The notes beneath the pieces were generated by a model. That model saw nothing but the letters and a program-made list of their open reading frames with translations. It did not search any database and was not told the DNA's origin. A stretch of 64,000 bases of DNA from Sinisalibacter lacisalsi. Its GTDB lineage: Bacteria; Pseudomonadota; Alphaproteobacteria; Rhodobacterales; Rhodobacteraceae. The stretch is from positions 332,501 to 396,500 of the forward strand of contig NZ_BMGI01000001.1 in the NCBI RefSeq assembly GCF_014640115.1. The letters run 5' to 3'. Positions 50,957-60,637 of the stretch are shown here, piece by piece. A program made the position numbers and the translations under genes. Position 1 is the stretch's first letter, and every line of letters starts with the position of its first letter.

Positions 50957-52498
50957 TCAAAGCTGCTCGATGGAGAGGCCGTTGGAGAGCCGCGTTACGC
51001 GGACGATGCCATTCGCATCCACACTCACCCAATCCGATACGCTGCCGTCGGGCCAGATAACCCGCAGGTCGGCCTTTTCGACCGCGCCAAGGCCGAAATG
51101 CTCGGGCACTGCCCTTCCACCGGCGTGGCCGCCGCCCACGGTGATTTCGCGGCTGTGAACGCGCCCGCCTGCACGAAGCTCGATCCAGGCGCCCACGGCA
51201 TGAGTGTTGGGCCCGGGCTGGGCGAGGGCGACCTGAAGCCAATGCCCGGCTTCCCCGGCGCCGTTTTCGTAAACCTCGAGCGGAACGCGGCGGTTGACCA
51301 CGGCGAGATCGAGCTTGCCGTCGAGGTTCAGATCCACCAGCGCCGCACCGCGCGAGCGCGCCATGCTGGCCACCCCGGCCTCCACCGAGATCTCGCGAAA
51401 CACCCCGTCTTCGCCCTGAATCAGCAGCGAGTTCGGGTCTTCCATCGCGTTCGAGGGCATCTGCTCGACATTGCCCTTGGCGATGAAGGCATCGTCGCGG
51501 GCATCGTTGTTCACGTCGCCGAAGGCGATGTGCCAACCGGTCGAGGGCCGGCCATCGTCGCCGAGGTGCGGGCGCTGGGCGGTGGTGCCAAGGTCGAAGG
51601 GCGCGGGCACCCAGGTGGGACCATCTCCGTCGCGGATCTGGAACAGCTGGTCGGCCATTGAGGAAAGATAGACCTCCGGCAACCCGTCGCCGGTGATATC
51701 GCGCGAGGCGATGCCCATGCCCCAGAGCGAGTAGGAGCGCCAACCCTCGTCGGCGGAATAGAGTCTCGGCGTGGCTTCCATGGCCCAGAGCTGCTCCTCG
51801 CCGCCGCGCACGTAATAGTGCCGGTCGTTGCTCAGGCGCAGATCGGCGCGGCCCTGCCGGTTCCAGTCGGAGAACAGCGCCGAGAGCGCGCAATAGCCGG
51901 GTTCGAGCCTGATTGGCTCGGAATAGACACTGTTTTTCGGCCGATAGAGATGGTTCACATCGCAGGCCTCGAACGGGCCCTCGGGGTTCGTGCGATCGAC
52001 GTAATTGCCAAAGGCAAGCGTGGGCAGGCGCTGGCCTTGTTCCCACGTGGCGGTGAAGGAGGTGGTCCAGCGATCGTCGGACCGAAAGCCGAGTTCGGGG
52101 CCGAATGGCGCAAAGCTGCACGCGGCGCCGCCTTTCAGCAGCAGGTTCTGGCCCACCCGCAACACCGCGAGATCGAGCCGCCCGTCGCCGTCGATATCGA
52201 GGGGATAGGCGCCGATCACGCCGGTGAGCGAAAGCGCCTCGGGGGTGGCGGAGCGAAACCGGGTGGCACCGCCCCGTGTTTCGGTTTCGTTGAGAAACAG
52301 GGTCGCGTCGTTGCTGCCCCCGGCGACGAAAAGTTCGGGGAAAAGATCGTCGTTGCAATCGAAGGCGGCGACGCCGCCGCCGACAAAATGCTCCCACCCG
52401 CCGGCATAGACGTGATCGGGCACCGACACCGGGCGGAACGCCGGGTCTGCCAGCGCGATGCCGGGTAACAGGATCAGGGCCGCAACATGCTCACGCAT
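50957..52498 (-). CDS. Exported CRTAC1/FG-GAP-repeat protein with UnbV-ASPIC domain
   Basis: A 513-residue protein with a short signal peptide (ALILLPGIALA). It has calcium-binding FG-GAP/VCBS blades, seen as DIDGDGRLDLAV, DITGDGLPEVY, DVNNDARDDAF and DLNLDGKLDLAV, followed by a C-terminal ASPIC/UnbV domain (ADLRVIWPDGSVSDW). Such proteins form beta-propellers and often sit beside dihaem peroxidases, as here. The role is unknown. Its start overlaps the ROK gene stop by 8 bp, so it shares that regulator's transcript. Confidence 0.82.
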   Translation of the reverse strand: MREHVAALILLPGIALADPAFRPVSVPDHVYAGGWEHFVGGGVAAFDCNDDLFPELFVAGGSNDATLFLNETETRGGATRFRSATPEALSLTGVIGAYPLDIDGDGRLDLAVLRVGQNLLLKGGAACSFAPFGPELGFRSDDRWTTSFTATWEQGQRLPTLAFGNYVDRTNPEGPFEACDVNHLYRPKNSVYSEPIRLEPGYCALSALFSDWNRQGRADLRLSNDRHYYVRGGEEQLWAMEATPRLYSADEGWRSYSLWGMGIASRDITGDGLPEVYLSSMADQLFQIRDGDGPTWVPAPFDLGTTAQRPHLGDDGRPSTGWHIAFGDVNNDARDDAFIAKGNVEQMPSNAMEDPNSLLIQGEDGVFREISVEAGVASMARSRGAALVDLNLDGKLDLAVVNRRVPLEVYENGAGEAGHWLQVALAQPGPNTHAVGAWIELRAGGRVHSREITVGGGHAGGRAVPEHFGLGAVEKADLRVIWPDGSVSDWVSVDANGIVRVTRLSNGLSIEQL

Positions 52499-53717
52499 CT
52501 GTCGTCAACCTCCGCACGGCGAGTTCGGTGACGCCTTCCATCGCATAGGCGGCGGCGCCCTTGGCCCACATCGAATCGCCCCATTTGTGGATACGAACCT
52601 CCGGCGGCGGCGCGTCGACCTGCACCACCTCGTCGCGCATCGCGGCGATAACGTCGTCGGAATAGAGAAAATCGCGGCTCATGCGTTCGCCCGAAAGGAT
52701 GATCAACTTGGGATCGAAGATGTTGACGATGTTGGCCAGGCCCATAGCGAACATGCGGCTTGCCCGGTTGAGGATGGTATGGGCGGTGTGTTCGCCCCGG
52801 TGCGCCGCGGCGAACAGGGTTTCGAGCCGCTCGGACCGGCTTTTTCCCGCGATGCCGGGCAGCGAAACATCGGCCTCCCGCAAGAGCGCGTAGTCCGACA
52901 CGTAGGCTTCGAGGCAGCCCCGCTGACCGCAGCGGCAAAGGGCGCCATCAAGGTGCACCTTGGTGTGGCCGAACTCGGCGCCGCAGCCGCGCGTGCCACG
53001 ATAGATCCTGCCGTCGATCACGATGCCCATGCCGACGCCCTGTTCGATGGTGATGACGATGAAATCGCTCACCCCGCGGGCCTCGCCGAAGAGCTGTTCG
53101 GCCTTGGCGACGAGGTTGGCGTCGTTGTCGATGAACACGGCCATCGGCAGCGCCGCTTCGAGCTGATCGCGCAGCCGCACGTTGCGCTCGGTGAGCGAGG
53201 GCGACCAGTGCACAAACCCTTCCGGGGCGTCGATCGTGCCGGCCAACCCCACGCCGAGGCCCGAGATATCGGCCGTCTTGCGCCCGATCTTCGCGGTGAT
53301 CGCATCGAGCGCGCGCCTGATATCGACGATCAGGGTCTCGGGCGAAAGCTGCTGCTCGGAAAGCTCGGCCTCGTGCTCGGCGACGGTGGTGCCCTCGAAA
53401 TCGATCAGAACGAGGCTCAGGGTGCGGAACGACACCTTGACGCCGGCCACGAGATGCGCCGCGCCACGCACCCGCAGCGCCACCCTCGGCCGGCCCCGGC
53501 CGGTAGATTCCCGGTCTTCCTCCGGGGCGACCTCTTCGATGAGGCCCGCGCCGATGAGTTCTGAGGTGATCGCTGTCACCGTCGCCGGGCTGACCCCGGT
53601 TTCCTGGGCAATGTCGATCCGGGCGATCTGGCCCGCGCCGCGAATCACCGCCACCACCTGCTGACGGTTCAACTCGCGCTGGTCCGGGCCAGCGGCGGGC
53701 CTGTCTTGCCTTGCCAC
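52491..53717 (-). CDS. ROK-family xylose regulator
   Basis: A 408-residue ROK-family repressor. An N-terminal winged helix-turn-helix (IARIDIAQETGVSPATVTAI) is followed by the sugar-kinase-like domain with VGLAGTIDAPEG and FIDNDANLVAKAEQ, and the zinc motif GHTKVHLDGALCRCGQRGCL. Its divergence from xylF and the shared TTATTT-N9-AAATAA sites point to a xylose-responsive XylR. ROK regulators release DNA when they bind their sugar. The gene is co-transcribed with the CRTAC1 gene. Confidence 0.88.
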   Translation of the reverse strand: MARQDRPAAGPDQRELNRQQVVAVIRGAGQIARIDIAQETGVSPATVTAITSELIGAGLIEEVAPEEDRESTGRGRPRVALRVRGAAHLVAGVKVSFRTLSLVLIDFEGTTVAEHEAELSEQQLSPETLIVDIRRALDAITAKIGRKTADISGLGVGLAGTIDAPEGFVHWSPSLTERNVRLRDQLEAALPMAVFIDNDANLVAKAEQLFGEARGVSDFIVITIEQGVGMGIVIDGRIYRGTRGCGAEFGHTKVHLDGALCRCGQRGCLEAYVSDYALLREADVSLPGIAGKSRSERLETLFAAAHRGEHTAHTILNRASRMFAMGLANIVNIFDPKLIILSGERMSRDFLYSDDVIAAMRDEVVQVDAPPPEVRIHKWGDSMWAKGAAAYAMEGVTELAVRRLTTDA

Positions 53718-53774
53718 GGGCGCTCCTCCCTCGTTTTTGATCCGCTTATCACAATTTGCGGGATTCGGTGCGTT

Positions 53775-53799
53775 ATTTATTTAGACCATAAAAATAAAT
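53775..53799. promoter_or_regulatory. Xylose-regulator operator between ROK gene and xylF
   Basis: ATTTATTT and AAATAAAT form a perfect 8-bp inverted repeat with a 9-base spacer, in the divergent gap. The core is TTATTT-N9-AAATAA, identical in spacing and half-sites to the site before xylB. It would control both the regulator gene and xylFHG. Confidence 0.7.
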
Positions 53800-53875
53800 G
53801 TGCTACGATTCTCTCATCGTCTGCGAATCCCTGCTCGGGGGATATCTCGTATGACGCCATATTTGGGAGGAAAAC

Positions 53876-54898
53876 ATGAAGAAAACTGTGGTTTTCGCCG
53901 CGGCGTTCCTTGGCGCTTCGATGGCGACTTCGGCTATTGCCCAGACCGTGGGCGTGAGCTGGTCGAACTTTCAGGAAGAACGCTGGAAGACGGATGAAGC
54001 GGCGATCGTTGCGGCTCTTGAAGCCGCCGGCGCGACCTACATTTCCGCCGACGCGCAATCGTCGTCGGCCAAGCAGCTGTCCGACATCGAAAGCCTCATC
54101 GCCCAGGGCGCCGACGCGCTGATCCTGCTCGCGCAGGACACCCAGGCGATCATTCCCGCCGTGCAGGCCGCGGCCGACGAGGGTATTCCGGTTGTCGCCT
54201 ATGACCGCCTGATCGAAGACCCGCGCGCGCTCTACATCACATTCGACAACGTCGAGGTGGGCCGCATGCAGGCCCGTGCCGTGCTTGAGGCAGCGCCGGA
54301 AGGCAACTACGTGATGATCAAGGGGTCGCCGACCGATCCGAACGCCGACTTCCTGCGCGGCGGCCAGCAGGAGATCCTGCAAGACGCGATCGACAGCGGC
54401 GCCATTACCATCGTGGGCGAAGCATACACCGATGGCTGGCTTCCGGCGAACGCCCAGCGCAACATGGAGCAGATCCTGACCGCGAACGACAACGACGTCG
54501 ATGCCGTCGTGGCGTCGAACGACGGCACCGCCGGTGGCGTTGTCGCGGCGCTCACCGCGCAGGGCATGGAAGGGATCCCGGTTTCGGGTCAGGACGGTGA
54601 CCACGCCGCTCTGAACCGCGTTGCCAAGGGCACCCAGACGGTTTCGGTCTGGAAGGACGCACGTGATCTCGGCAAGGCCGCGGCCGAAGCCGCAGTCGCC
54701 ATGGCGAGCGGAACCGCCAAGGAAGACATCGAAGGTGCGATGGAATGGACCTCGCCGTCGGGCACGACGATGACGTCGATCTTCCTCGCCCCGGTGCCGA
54801 TCACGCAGGACAACCTCCCGCTCGTGGTGGATGCCGGCTGGATCAGCCAGGAATCCCTGTGCCAGGGCGTCGAGGGCGGCCCGGCCCCCTGCAACTGA
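53876..54898 (+). CDS. xylF: D-xylose ABC transporter substrate-binding protein
   Basis: A 340-residue periplasmic binding protein: signal peptide ([19 protein letters not shown]), then a two-lobed sugar-binding fold starting [18 protein letters not shown] with the xylose-binding aromatic and charged residues, [12 protein letters not shown], and [16 protein letters not shown] in the hinge region. GGGAGGAAAAC precedes the ATG. It is the first gene of xylFHG and is followed by a hairpin that may raise its level relative to the permease. Confidence 0.93.
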   Translation: MKKTVVFAAAFLGASMATSAIAQTVGVSWSNFQEERWKTDEAAIVAALEAAGATYISADAQSSSAKQLSDIESLIAQGADALILLAQDTQAIIPAVQAAADEGIPVVAYDRLIEDPRALYITFDNVEVGRMQARAVLEAAPEGNYVMIKGSPTDPNADFLRGGQQEILQDAIDSGAITIVGEAYTDGWLPANAQRNMEQILTANDNDVDAVVASNDGTAGGVVAALTAQGMEGIPVSGQDGDHAALNRVAKGTQTVSVWKDARDLGKAAAEAAVAMASGTAKEDIEGAMEWTSPSGTTMTSIFLAPVPITQDNLPLVVDAGWISQESLCQGVEGGPAPCN

Positions 54899-54931
54899 TC
54901 GCCTGATCAACCGACCTTCGAAAAAGTCCGG

Positions 54932-54955
54932 CCCCCACCCTTAGCGGGGTGGGGG
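54932..54955 (+). repeat. Hairpin between xylF and xylH
   Basis: Stem CCCCCACCC / GGGTGGGGG around a 6-base loop, in the 80-bp gap. Such intercistronic hairpins often protect the binding-protein mRNA or reduce downstream expression. Confidence 0.6.
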
Positions 54956-54978
54956 TCCGCCTGCACCGGGATCATGCC

Positions 54979-56280
54979 ATGACCGATTCGACCTCGTACG
55001 ACCCGTCGGAACCCGCGCGGACAAAGAGAAACCTGTTCCAGAACCTGGAAATAGATACCCGGCTGCTGGGCATGATCGGCGCCTTCCTGGCGATCGCCAT
55101 CGTGTTCAACATCATGACCGAGGGCCGGTTTCTCACCCCGCGCAACATCTTCAACCTGACGATCCAGACCGTATCCGTCGCCATCATGGCCACCGGCATG
55201 GTCTTCGTCATCGTCACCCGCCACATTGATCTGTCCGTCGGTGCGCTGCTCGCGACGGTCTCCGCCACCATGGCGGTGACCCAGACCGACCTGCTGCCGG
55301 ACCTGCTCGGCCTCGAACTGGGCTCGCCCCTGATCGCGCCGATCACCATCGTTGTCGGGGCCATCGTCGGCACCATCATCGGCGCCTTCCATGGCTACCT
55401 GATCGGCTACCTGGCGATCCCGGCCTTCATCGTTACGCTCGGCGGGCTTTTCGTCTGGCGAAACGTCGCCTGGCATATCACCAGCGGCCAGACCGTTGGC
55501 CCGCTCGATCCTCAATTCGTATCGCTGGGCGGAATCGACGGAACGCTTGGCGAAACCGGATCGTGGATTTTCGGTGCGCTTGCCGCCCTGTTCACGCTCT
55601 ATCTCCTTTTCGGCGCAAGACGCAGGAAGGTCGGCCACGGCTTTCCGGTGAAACCGATCTGGGCCGAGATCCTGATCGCCGGGGTTTCCGTGACAGCGAT
55701 CCTCGGGTTCGTCTGGATCCTCAATTCCTACGACATTCCCGACCGGCGTCTTGAGCGCATGTTCGAAGCGCGCGGCGAGGTCATGCCGGAAGGGTACACC
55801 GCCGGCTACGGTGTGCCGCTCTCGGTGCTGATGCTGATCATCATCGCCACGGCGATGACGGTGGTGGCGCAGCGTACGCGGCTCGGCCGATACATCTTCG
55901 CGGCCGGGGGCAACCCCGAGGCTGCGGCGCTCTCGGGCATCAACACCCGTCTGCTGACAGTGAAGGTCTTCGCCATCGTCGGCTTCCTCTGCGCCCTCTC
56001 GGCCGTGGTCGCCAGCGCGCGGCTCAACTTCCATTCCAACGACGTGGGCACGCTTGACGAGTTGCGCGTGATCGCGGCTGCCGTGATCGGCGGAACCGCG
56101 CTTTCGGGTGGGATCGGCACGATCTACGGCGCGATCATCGGTGCGCTCATCATGCAGAGCCTGCAATCGGGCATGGCCATGGTCGGGGTCGAAGCGCCCT
56201 ACCAGAACATCGTGGTCGGCATCGTCCTGGTTCTGGCCGTCTTCATCGACATCGTCTACCGCAATCGGACGGGAGTTTGA
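54979..56280 (+). CDS. xylH: Xylose ABC transporter permease
   Basis: A 433-residue inner-membrane permease of the ribose/xylose (BPD_transp_2) family, with about ten helices. [20 protein letters not shown] and LSVGALLA form the conserved loop, and [20 protein letters not shown] the signature near the C-terminus. The insert of about 75 residues around the central loop, including [14 protein letters not shown], is a XylH feature. The start is 80 bp after xylF. It lies one base upstream of xylG. Confidence 0.93.
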   Translation: MTDSTSYDPSEPARTKRNLFQNLEIDTRLLGMIGAFLAIAIVFNIMTEGRFLTPRNIFNLTIQTVSVAIMATGMVFVIVTRHIDLSVGALLATVSATMAVTQTDLLPDLLGLELGSPLIAPITIVVGAIVGTIIGAFHGYLIGYLAIPAFIVTLGGLFVWRNVAWHITSGQTVGPLDPQFVSLGGIDGTLGETGSWIFGALAALFTLYLLFGARRRKVGHGFPVKPIWAEILIAGVSVTAILGFVWILNSYDIPDRRLERMFEARGEVMPEGYTAGYGVPLSVLMLIIIATAMTVVAQRTRLGRYIFAAGGNPEAAALSGINTRLLTVKVFAIVGFLCALSAVVASARLNFHSNDVGTLDELRVIAAAVIGGTALSGGIGTIYGAIIGALIMQSLQSGMAMVGVEAPYQNIVVGIVLVLAVFIDIVYRNRTGV

Positions 56281-56282
56281 CC

Positions 56283-57059
56283 ATGGCAGACACGAGCATT
56301 GACAGGAGCGGCACGCCCCTTTGCGAAATGCGCGACATGCAGAAGGCATTCGGCGGTATCCGCGCGGTCGACCATGTGACCGTTGATGTCTATCCCGGCG
56401 AGGTGGTTGGCATCCTCGGGCACAACGGTGCCGGCAAATCGGTGTTGATGAAGATGCTCTCGGGCGCCTACCAGCGCGATGGCGGGCAGATCTTCGTCAA
56501 CGGCGAAGAGGTTCAGATCAACAACCCCCGCGATGCGCGGCGCTACAACATCGAGACGATCTACCAGACCCTCGCGCTGGCCGATAACCTCGACTCCGCG
56601 TCGAACCTCTTTCTCGGGCGCGAACTCACCACGCGGCTCGGGTTTGTCGACGATCCCCGGATGGAAGCCGAGACGCGCAAGATCATGTCGCGACTGAACC
56701 CGAACTTCCGGCGTTACTCGACCCCCGTGGCCGGTCTTTCCGGTGGCCAACGGCAATCGGTCGCCATTGCCCGCGCGGTGTATTTCGACGCCAAGATCCT
56801 GATCATGGACGAGCCGACGGCGGCACTGGGCGTGGAGGAAACCCGCATGGTGGCCGAACTGATCGGCGAGCTGAAGCGGCAGGGGATCGGGATTTTCCTG
56901 ATCGACCACGACATTCACCAGGTGAAGCAGCTTTGCGACCGGGCCAGCGTGATGAAGAACGGGCGCCTCGTCGGCACGGTCAACGTCGATGAGGTGACCG
57001 AGGACGACCTGCTCGGCATGATCATCCTCGGCAAGAACCCCAAGGAAGACGCGGCCTGA
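56283..57059 (+). CDS. xylG: Xylose ABC transporter ATPase, single-domain
   Basis: A 258-residue ABC ATPase. Walker A GHNGAGKS is at residues 46-53, the Q-loop is [12 protein letters not shown], the signature is [15 protein letters not shown] and Walker B is [11 protein letters not shown]. Classical XylG is about 510 residues with two fused domains; this protein has only one, so it would act as a homodimer, as in FrcA-type sugar systems. It ends the xylFHG operon. No second ATPase gene is seen nearby. Confidence 0.9.
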   Translation: MADTSIDRSGTPLCEMRDMQKAFGGIRAVDHVTVDVYPGEVVGILGHNGAGKSVLMKMLSGAYQRDGGQIFVNGEEVQINNPRDARRYNIETIYQTLALADNLDSASNLFLGRELTTRLGFVDDPRMEAETRKIMSRLNPNFRRYSTPVAGLSGGQRQSVAIARAVYFDAKILIMDEPTAALGVEETRMVAELIGELKRQGIGIFLIDHDIHQVKQLCDRASVMKNGRLVGTVNVDEVTEDDLLGMIILGKNPKEDAA

Positions 57060-57260
57060 AGTGGCGCGGCTTCGCCGGCCGGCGTTCCGGGCAGCAGCGG
57101 CAAACAGACGCGCCCGGTTCGGGAGCTTTGCTGACGGTGTTGGCAAATTCCGTTTGAAATCCTCCGGTAGCCCCTTACTGTTGCCCGCAGCTTGGGCCGG
57201 TGTGACGCCTGCCCGAGAACAATCGCTATGAACAAGACCAAAGATCGGAGGAGGATCTCA

Positions 57261-58352
57261 ATGGAGCGTCGTAAGTTTCTGACCGGTGCCGCTGTCGGCA
57301 CCGCCGGGGCGGCTCTTGCCGCACCCGCTGTTGCGCAGGACCGTATCACCTGGCGCATGGTGACGACCTGGCCGAAAAACTTCCCGGGCCTCGGTGTCGG
57401 CGCACAGCGCCTTGCCGACCGCATCACCGCCGCGACCGACGGGCAACTGACGGTTCAGGTTTACTCGGCTGGCGAAATGGTGCCGCCGCTGCAAGCCCTT
57501 GATGCCGTGATCGACGGTTCGGCCGAAATGAGCCACGGTGCCGCCTATTACTGGCAGAACAAGTCGGTGGGGCTGTCGTTCTTCACCGGCGTGCCCTTCG
57601 GCATGACCTCGCGTGAACTGACGGCCTGGGTGCGCTTCATGGGCGGCCAGGAAGCTTGGGACGAAATCTATGACCAGTTCGGCGTTCAGGGCTTCCTCTC
57701 GGGCGATACCGGAACGCAGGCTGGCGGCTGGTTCCGCAACGAGATCAAGAGCCTCGACGACGTTCAGGGCCTGCGCTTCCGCACGCCCGGCCTCGGCGGG
57801 CAGGTCTGGTCCCGCCTCGGCGCGTCGGTGACGAACATGGCCGCTGGCGAGATCTTCCAGGCGCTGCAGAACAACACGCTCGATGCGGCGGAGTTCGTCG
57901 GCCCCTACAATGATCTCGCGCTCGGCTTCTACCAGGTGGCCAAGCACTACTACACCTCGTCCTTCGTCGAGCCCGGCCTCGCCACCGAGCTTGTCGTCGA
58001 CAAGGCGAAGTACCAGGCGCTTCCGGCCAACCTTCAGGCGATCGTGCGCGACGTCTGCCAGGCGGAATACGATGAGGTGGCATCCGACATGTATGCCAAC
58101 GATCCGCGCGCTCTCAAGACGCTCGTCAACGAGCACGGCGTGCAGACCTATGCGTCGTTCCCGGACGATCTCCTCGAAGCGGCCGGTACCGCCGCGGAGG
58201 AAATCCTGACCGAGATCCGCGAAGGTGGCGATGCGCTGACGAAGAAAACTGCCGAAAGCTACATCGCGGCGCTCAACATTCTGCGGACCCGCACGGAAGG
58301 CACCGACATGGGCTTCATCGAAGCGCGTCGGAAGTACTTCTCGCTGTCGTAA
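57261..58352 (+). CDS. TRAP transporter substrate-binding protein (Tat-exported)
   Basis: A 363-residue DctP-type binding protein with a twin-arginine signal (ERRKFLTGAAVGTAG, residues 2-16) and a mature part starting near DRITWRMVTTWPKNFPG. The long helix and GLRFRTPGLGGQVWSRLGAS match the TRAP binding-protein fold. Carboxylates are the usual ligands, but the exact one is unknown. GGAGGAGGATCTCA precedes the ATG. The gene ends at a bidirectional terminator and is convergent to its probable permease genes. Confidence 0.9.
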   Translation: MERRKFLTGAAVGTAGAALAAPAVAQDRITWRMVTTWPKNFPGLGVGAQRLADRITAATDGQLTVQVYSAGEMVPPLQALDAVIDGSAEMSHGAAYYWQNKSVGLSFFTGVPFGMTSRELTAWVRFMGGQEAWDEIYDQFGVQGFLSGDTGTQAGGWFRNEIKSLDDVQGLRFRTPGLGGQVWSRLGASVTNMAAGEIFQALQNNTLDAAEFVGPYNDLALGFYQVAKHYYTSSFVEPGLATELVVDKAKYQALPANLQAIVRDVCQAEYDEVASDMYANDPRALKTLVNEHGVQTYASFPDDLLEAAGTAAEEILTEIREGGDALTKKTAESYIAALNILRTRTEGTDMGFIEARRKYFSLS

Positions 58353-58375
58353 TCGCAGCTTGCACGATCAGAATG

Positions 58376-58406
58376 AAAAGGCCCGGAGCATGCTCCGGGC
58401 CTTTTT
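58376..58406. terminator. Bidirectional terminator in the TRAP locus
   Basis: A perfect 15-bp stem, AAAAGGCCCGGAGCA with its complement, and T runs on both strands. It separates the convergent binding-protein and permease transcripts. Confidence 0.92.
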
Positions 58407-58426
58407 CGTCGGGAAGCGTCAGTGCC

Positions 58427-59812
58427 TCATCGCAAGATGCCCGGAAGCCATGTGACGATTTCGGGGAAGATGAACAGCATCGCGATGACCGTGATCTGAA
58501 GAAAGACGAACGGGATCGCGCCACGATAGATCTGGCCGGTCGAAATGCTGCCCGGCGCAACGCCGCGCAGGTAGAACAGCGCGAAGCCGAATGGCGGCGT
58601 CAGGAACGAGGTCTGGAGGTTCACCCCGACCATCACGCCGAGCCAGATCGGATCGAGCCCGAGATCGAGCAGGACCGGTGCGGTGATCGGGATGATGATG
58701 AAGATGATCTCGAAGGTGTCGAGGATGAAGCCGAGCACGAACATGATCGCCATCACCACGATCATCGCGCCGGTCACGCCGCCCGGCATGCCCGAGAGGA
58801 ACTCGTGCACGAGGTTGTCGCCGCCCATCTGGCGGAACACGATCGAGAAGACGGAGGCGCCGAACAGGATGATGAACACCATTGCGGTGATCGAGGCGGT
58901 GGAAACCGCGACTTCGCGAACCACCCGGAACGAAAGCCGCCAGCGCAGGGCCGCGAGCACCGTCGCCCCCACGGCACCGACCGACGCGGCCTCGGTGGGG
59001 GTGGCGATGCCGCCGAGGATCGAGCCGAGAACGGCGATGATGAGCAGCAGCGGCGGCACCAGCGCCACGAGAATTTCTTTCCAGAGCTTCTGATCGGCAT
59101 CGACGTTTGGCGTTGCCGGGCAGGATTCGGGATCGGTGACGGCCTTGAAGGCCAGGTAGGCCATGTAGACCCCGACGAGCAGGAGCCCGGGCAGGAAGGC
59201 CCCGGCGAAGAGATCGCCGACCGAGACCGGCGAGGGCGCGAAATTGCCCTTGGCCATCTGCACCTGCGCGTTGATGCCGGCGAGCATGTCGCCCATGAAG
59301 ATCAGCACGGTCGAGGGCGGGATGATCTGGCCCAGCGTGCCGCTGGCGGTGATGACGCCGGACGCAAGCTTGGGATCATAGCCCGCCCGCATCATCGCGG
59401 GCAGCGAGATCAGGCCCATGGTCACCACCGTGGCGCCGACAACGCCGGTCGACGCGGCCAGAAGCGCCCCCACGATGATGACGGAAAAGCCGAGCCCGCC
59501 GCGCACCTTGCCGAAGAGTTTGCCCATCGTCATGAGCAGTTGTTCGGCGATCCGGGATCGTTCGAGCATGACCCCCATGAAAATGAACAGAGGCACCGCG
59601 ACGAGCACCTCGTTTGTCATGAAGCCGATATAGCGATTGGCGAGCGCGCCGAAGTTCGATGGATCGAAGACGCCGAAGCCGAGGCCGACCATCGCGAAGA
59701 TCAGCGAGGTGCCTGCCAGCGTGAAAGCCACCGGAAAGCCCAGCATGAGCATGCCGATGACGCCAAGAAACATGAGGCCGGCGAGAATCTCGCCAATGAG
59801 AACAGGGTCCAT
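58427..59812 (-). CDS. dctM: TRAP transporter large permease
   Basis: A 461-residue membrane protein of the DctM type, with about 12-13 hydrophobic segments and motifs FPVAFTLAGTSLIFA, VPLFIFMGVMLERS, FSVIIVGALLAASTGVVGAT and SGTLGQIIPPSTVLI. It moves the bound substrate with sodium. It lies 6 bp after dctQ. The start MDPVLIGEIL has good spacing from dctQ. Confidence 0.92.
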   Translation of the reverse strand: MDPVLIGEILAGLMFLGVIGMLMLGFPVAFTLAGTSLIFAMVGLGFGVFDPSNFGALANRYIGFMTNEVLVAVPLFIFMGVMLERSRIAEQLLMTMGKLFGKVRGGLGFSVIIVGALLAASTGVVGATVVTMGLISLPAMMRAGYDPKLASGVITASGTLGQIIPPSTVLIFMGDMLAGINAQVQMAKGNFAPSPVSVGDLFAGAFLPGLLLVGVYMAYLAFKAVTDPESCPATPNVDADQKLWKEILVALVPPLLLIIAVLGSILGGIATPTEAASVGAVGATVLAALRWRLSFRVVREVAVSTASITAMVFIILFGASVFSIVFRQMGGDNLVHEFLSGMPGGVTGAMIVVMAIMFVLGFILDTFEIIFIIIPITAPVLLDLGLDPIWLGVMVGVNLQTSFLTPPFGFALFYLRGVAPGSISTGQIYRGAIPFVFLQITVIAMLFIFPEIVTWLPGILR

Positions 59813-59818
59813 GCGAGT

Positions 59819-60367
59819 CTATTCTGCCTTGTTGTAGCGGTAATCGGGGGGCACGAGGTCTTCTCGCTTGCCGAGCACGAGGATCGACCGGCTCAGCATC
59901 GCGATCGCCTGCAGGCCAACCAACACCGCGAAGACGAGAACGAAACTCTTGAGCACGTAAAGGCCGGGCATACCGCCGACGTTCGCGGAGTTTTCCATGA
60001 AGCGCCACGAGCGCTGAACGAAAGGCAGCGCGTAGATGATCACGACCGAAACGAAGGGGATCAGGAAGAAGATCACGCCGACCATGTCGGCGATCGCCTT
60101 CCAGCGGGTCGAGGCCGGGCGGTAGAAGATATCGACGCGCACGTGGTCGTCGCGCAGAAGCGCGAAGCCCGCAACGGCGGTGAACATCGCGCCGTTCAGC
60201 CAGATATAGAGATCCTGCATCCAGAGCTTGGTGGTGGTGAAGAGGTAACGCTCGACCACCACCCAGAAGCAGACAACCACGATGCCGACGGCCAGGAAGG
60301 AAAAGCTGTGTCCGACCAGCTTGTTCACGGAATTGATGGCCCGGATGAGCCAACTCAGGATCGTCAT
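59819..60367 (-). CDS. dctQ: TRAP transporter small permease
   Basis: A 182-residue DctQ-type subunit with four hydrophobic helices (FSFLAVGIVVVCFWVVVERY, VIFFLIPFVSVVIIYALPF, KSFVLVFAVLVGLQAIAML). The start, MTILSWLIRA, follows GGGAGGCGGGGGT; the longer upstream frame has no ribosome binding site. It is the first gene of the dctQM unit. About 270 bp upstream to cysG hold no gene. Confidence 0.88.
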   Translation of the reverse strand: MTILSWLIRAINSVNKLVGHSFSFLAVGIVVVCFWVVVERYLFTTTKLWMQDLYIWLNGAMFTAVAGFALLRDDHVRVDIFYRPASTRWKAIADMVGVIFFLIPFVSVVIIYALPFVQRSWRFMENSANVGGMPGLYVLKSFVLVFAVLVGLQAIAMLSRSILVLGKREDLVPPDYRYNKAE

Positions 60368-60637
60368 ACCCCCGCCTCCCTCGCATCGCGCCTGCCCGAC
60401 GTATCGCCAGCGCGGTTTTCGCCCCGGAAACGGGCGAACGCCAATGCTGTATGCCACCCGGCTGCGTGAAGCGTCAACCTGCCCGGAACAGCCTTGTGGC
60501 CGCGCGGGCACCGCGGCGGGACAGAGCCGGCACGTGGCCCTCAGCCCGTCGCCGCGAGATGCCCCGCCGGCGCGCCCTGTCACCAGCGAGGGCTCCGGGG
60601 ACGTGCGGGCGGGACACCGGCGATACAGCGTGCCGCG

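Noticed and set aside
58373-60469. 698-codon plus-strand open frame
   Set aside because: Antisense to the TRAP permease genes; extremely rich in Asp/His/Arg, a mirror of hydrophobic codons on the other strand.
60368-60637. Possible gene in the gap between dctQ and cysG
   Set aside because: Only short GC-rich frames without ribosome binding sites are present; treated as promoter region.
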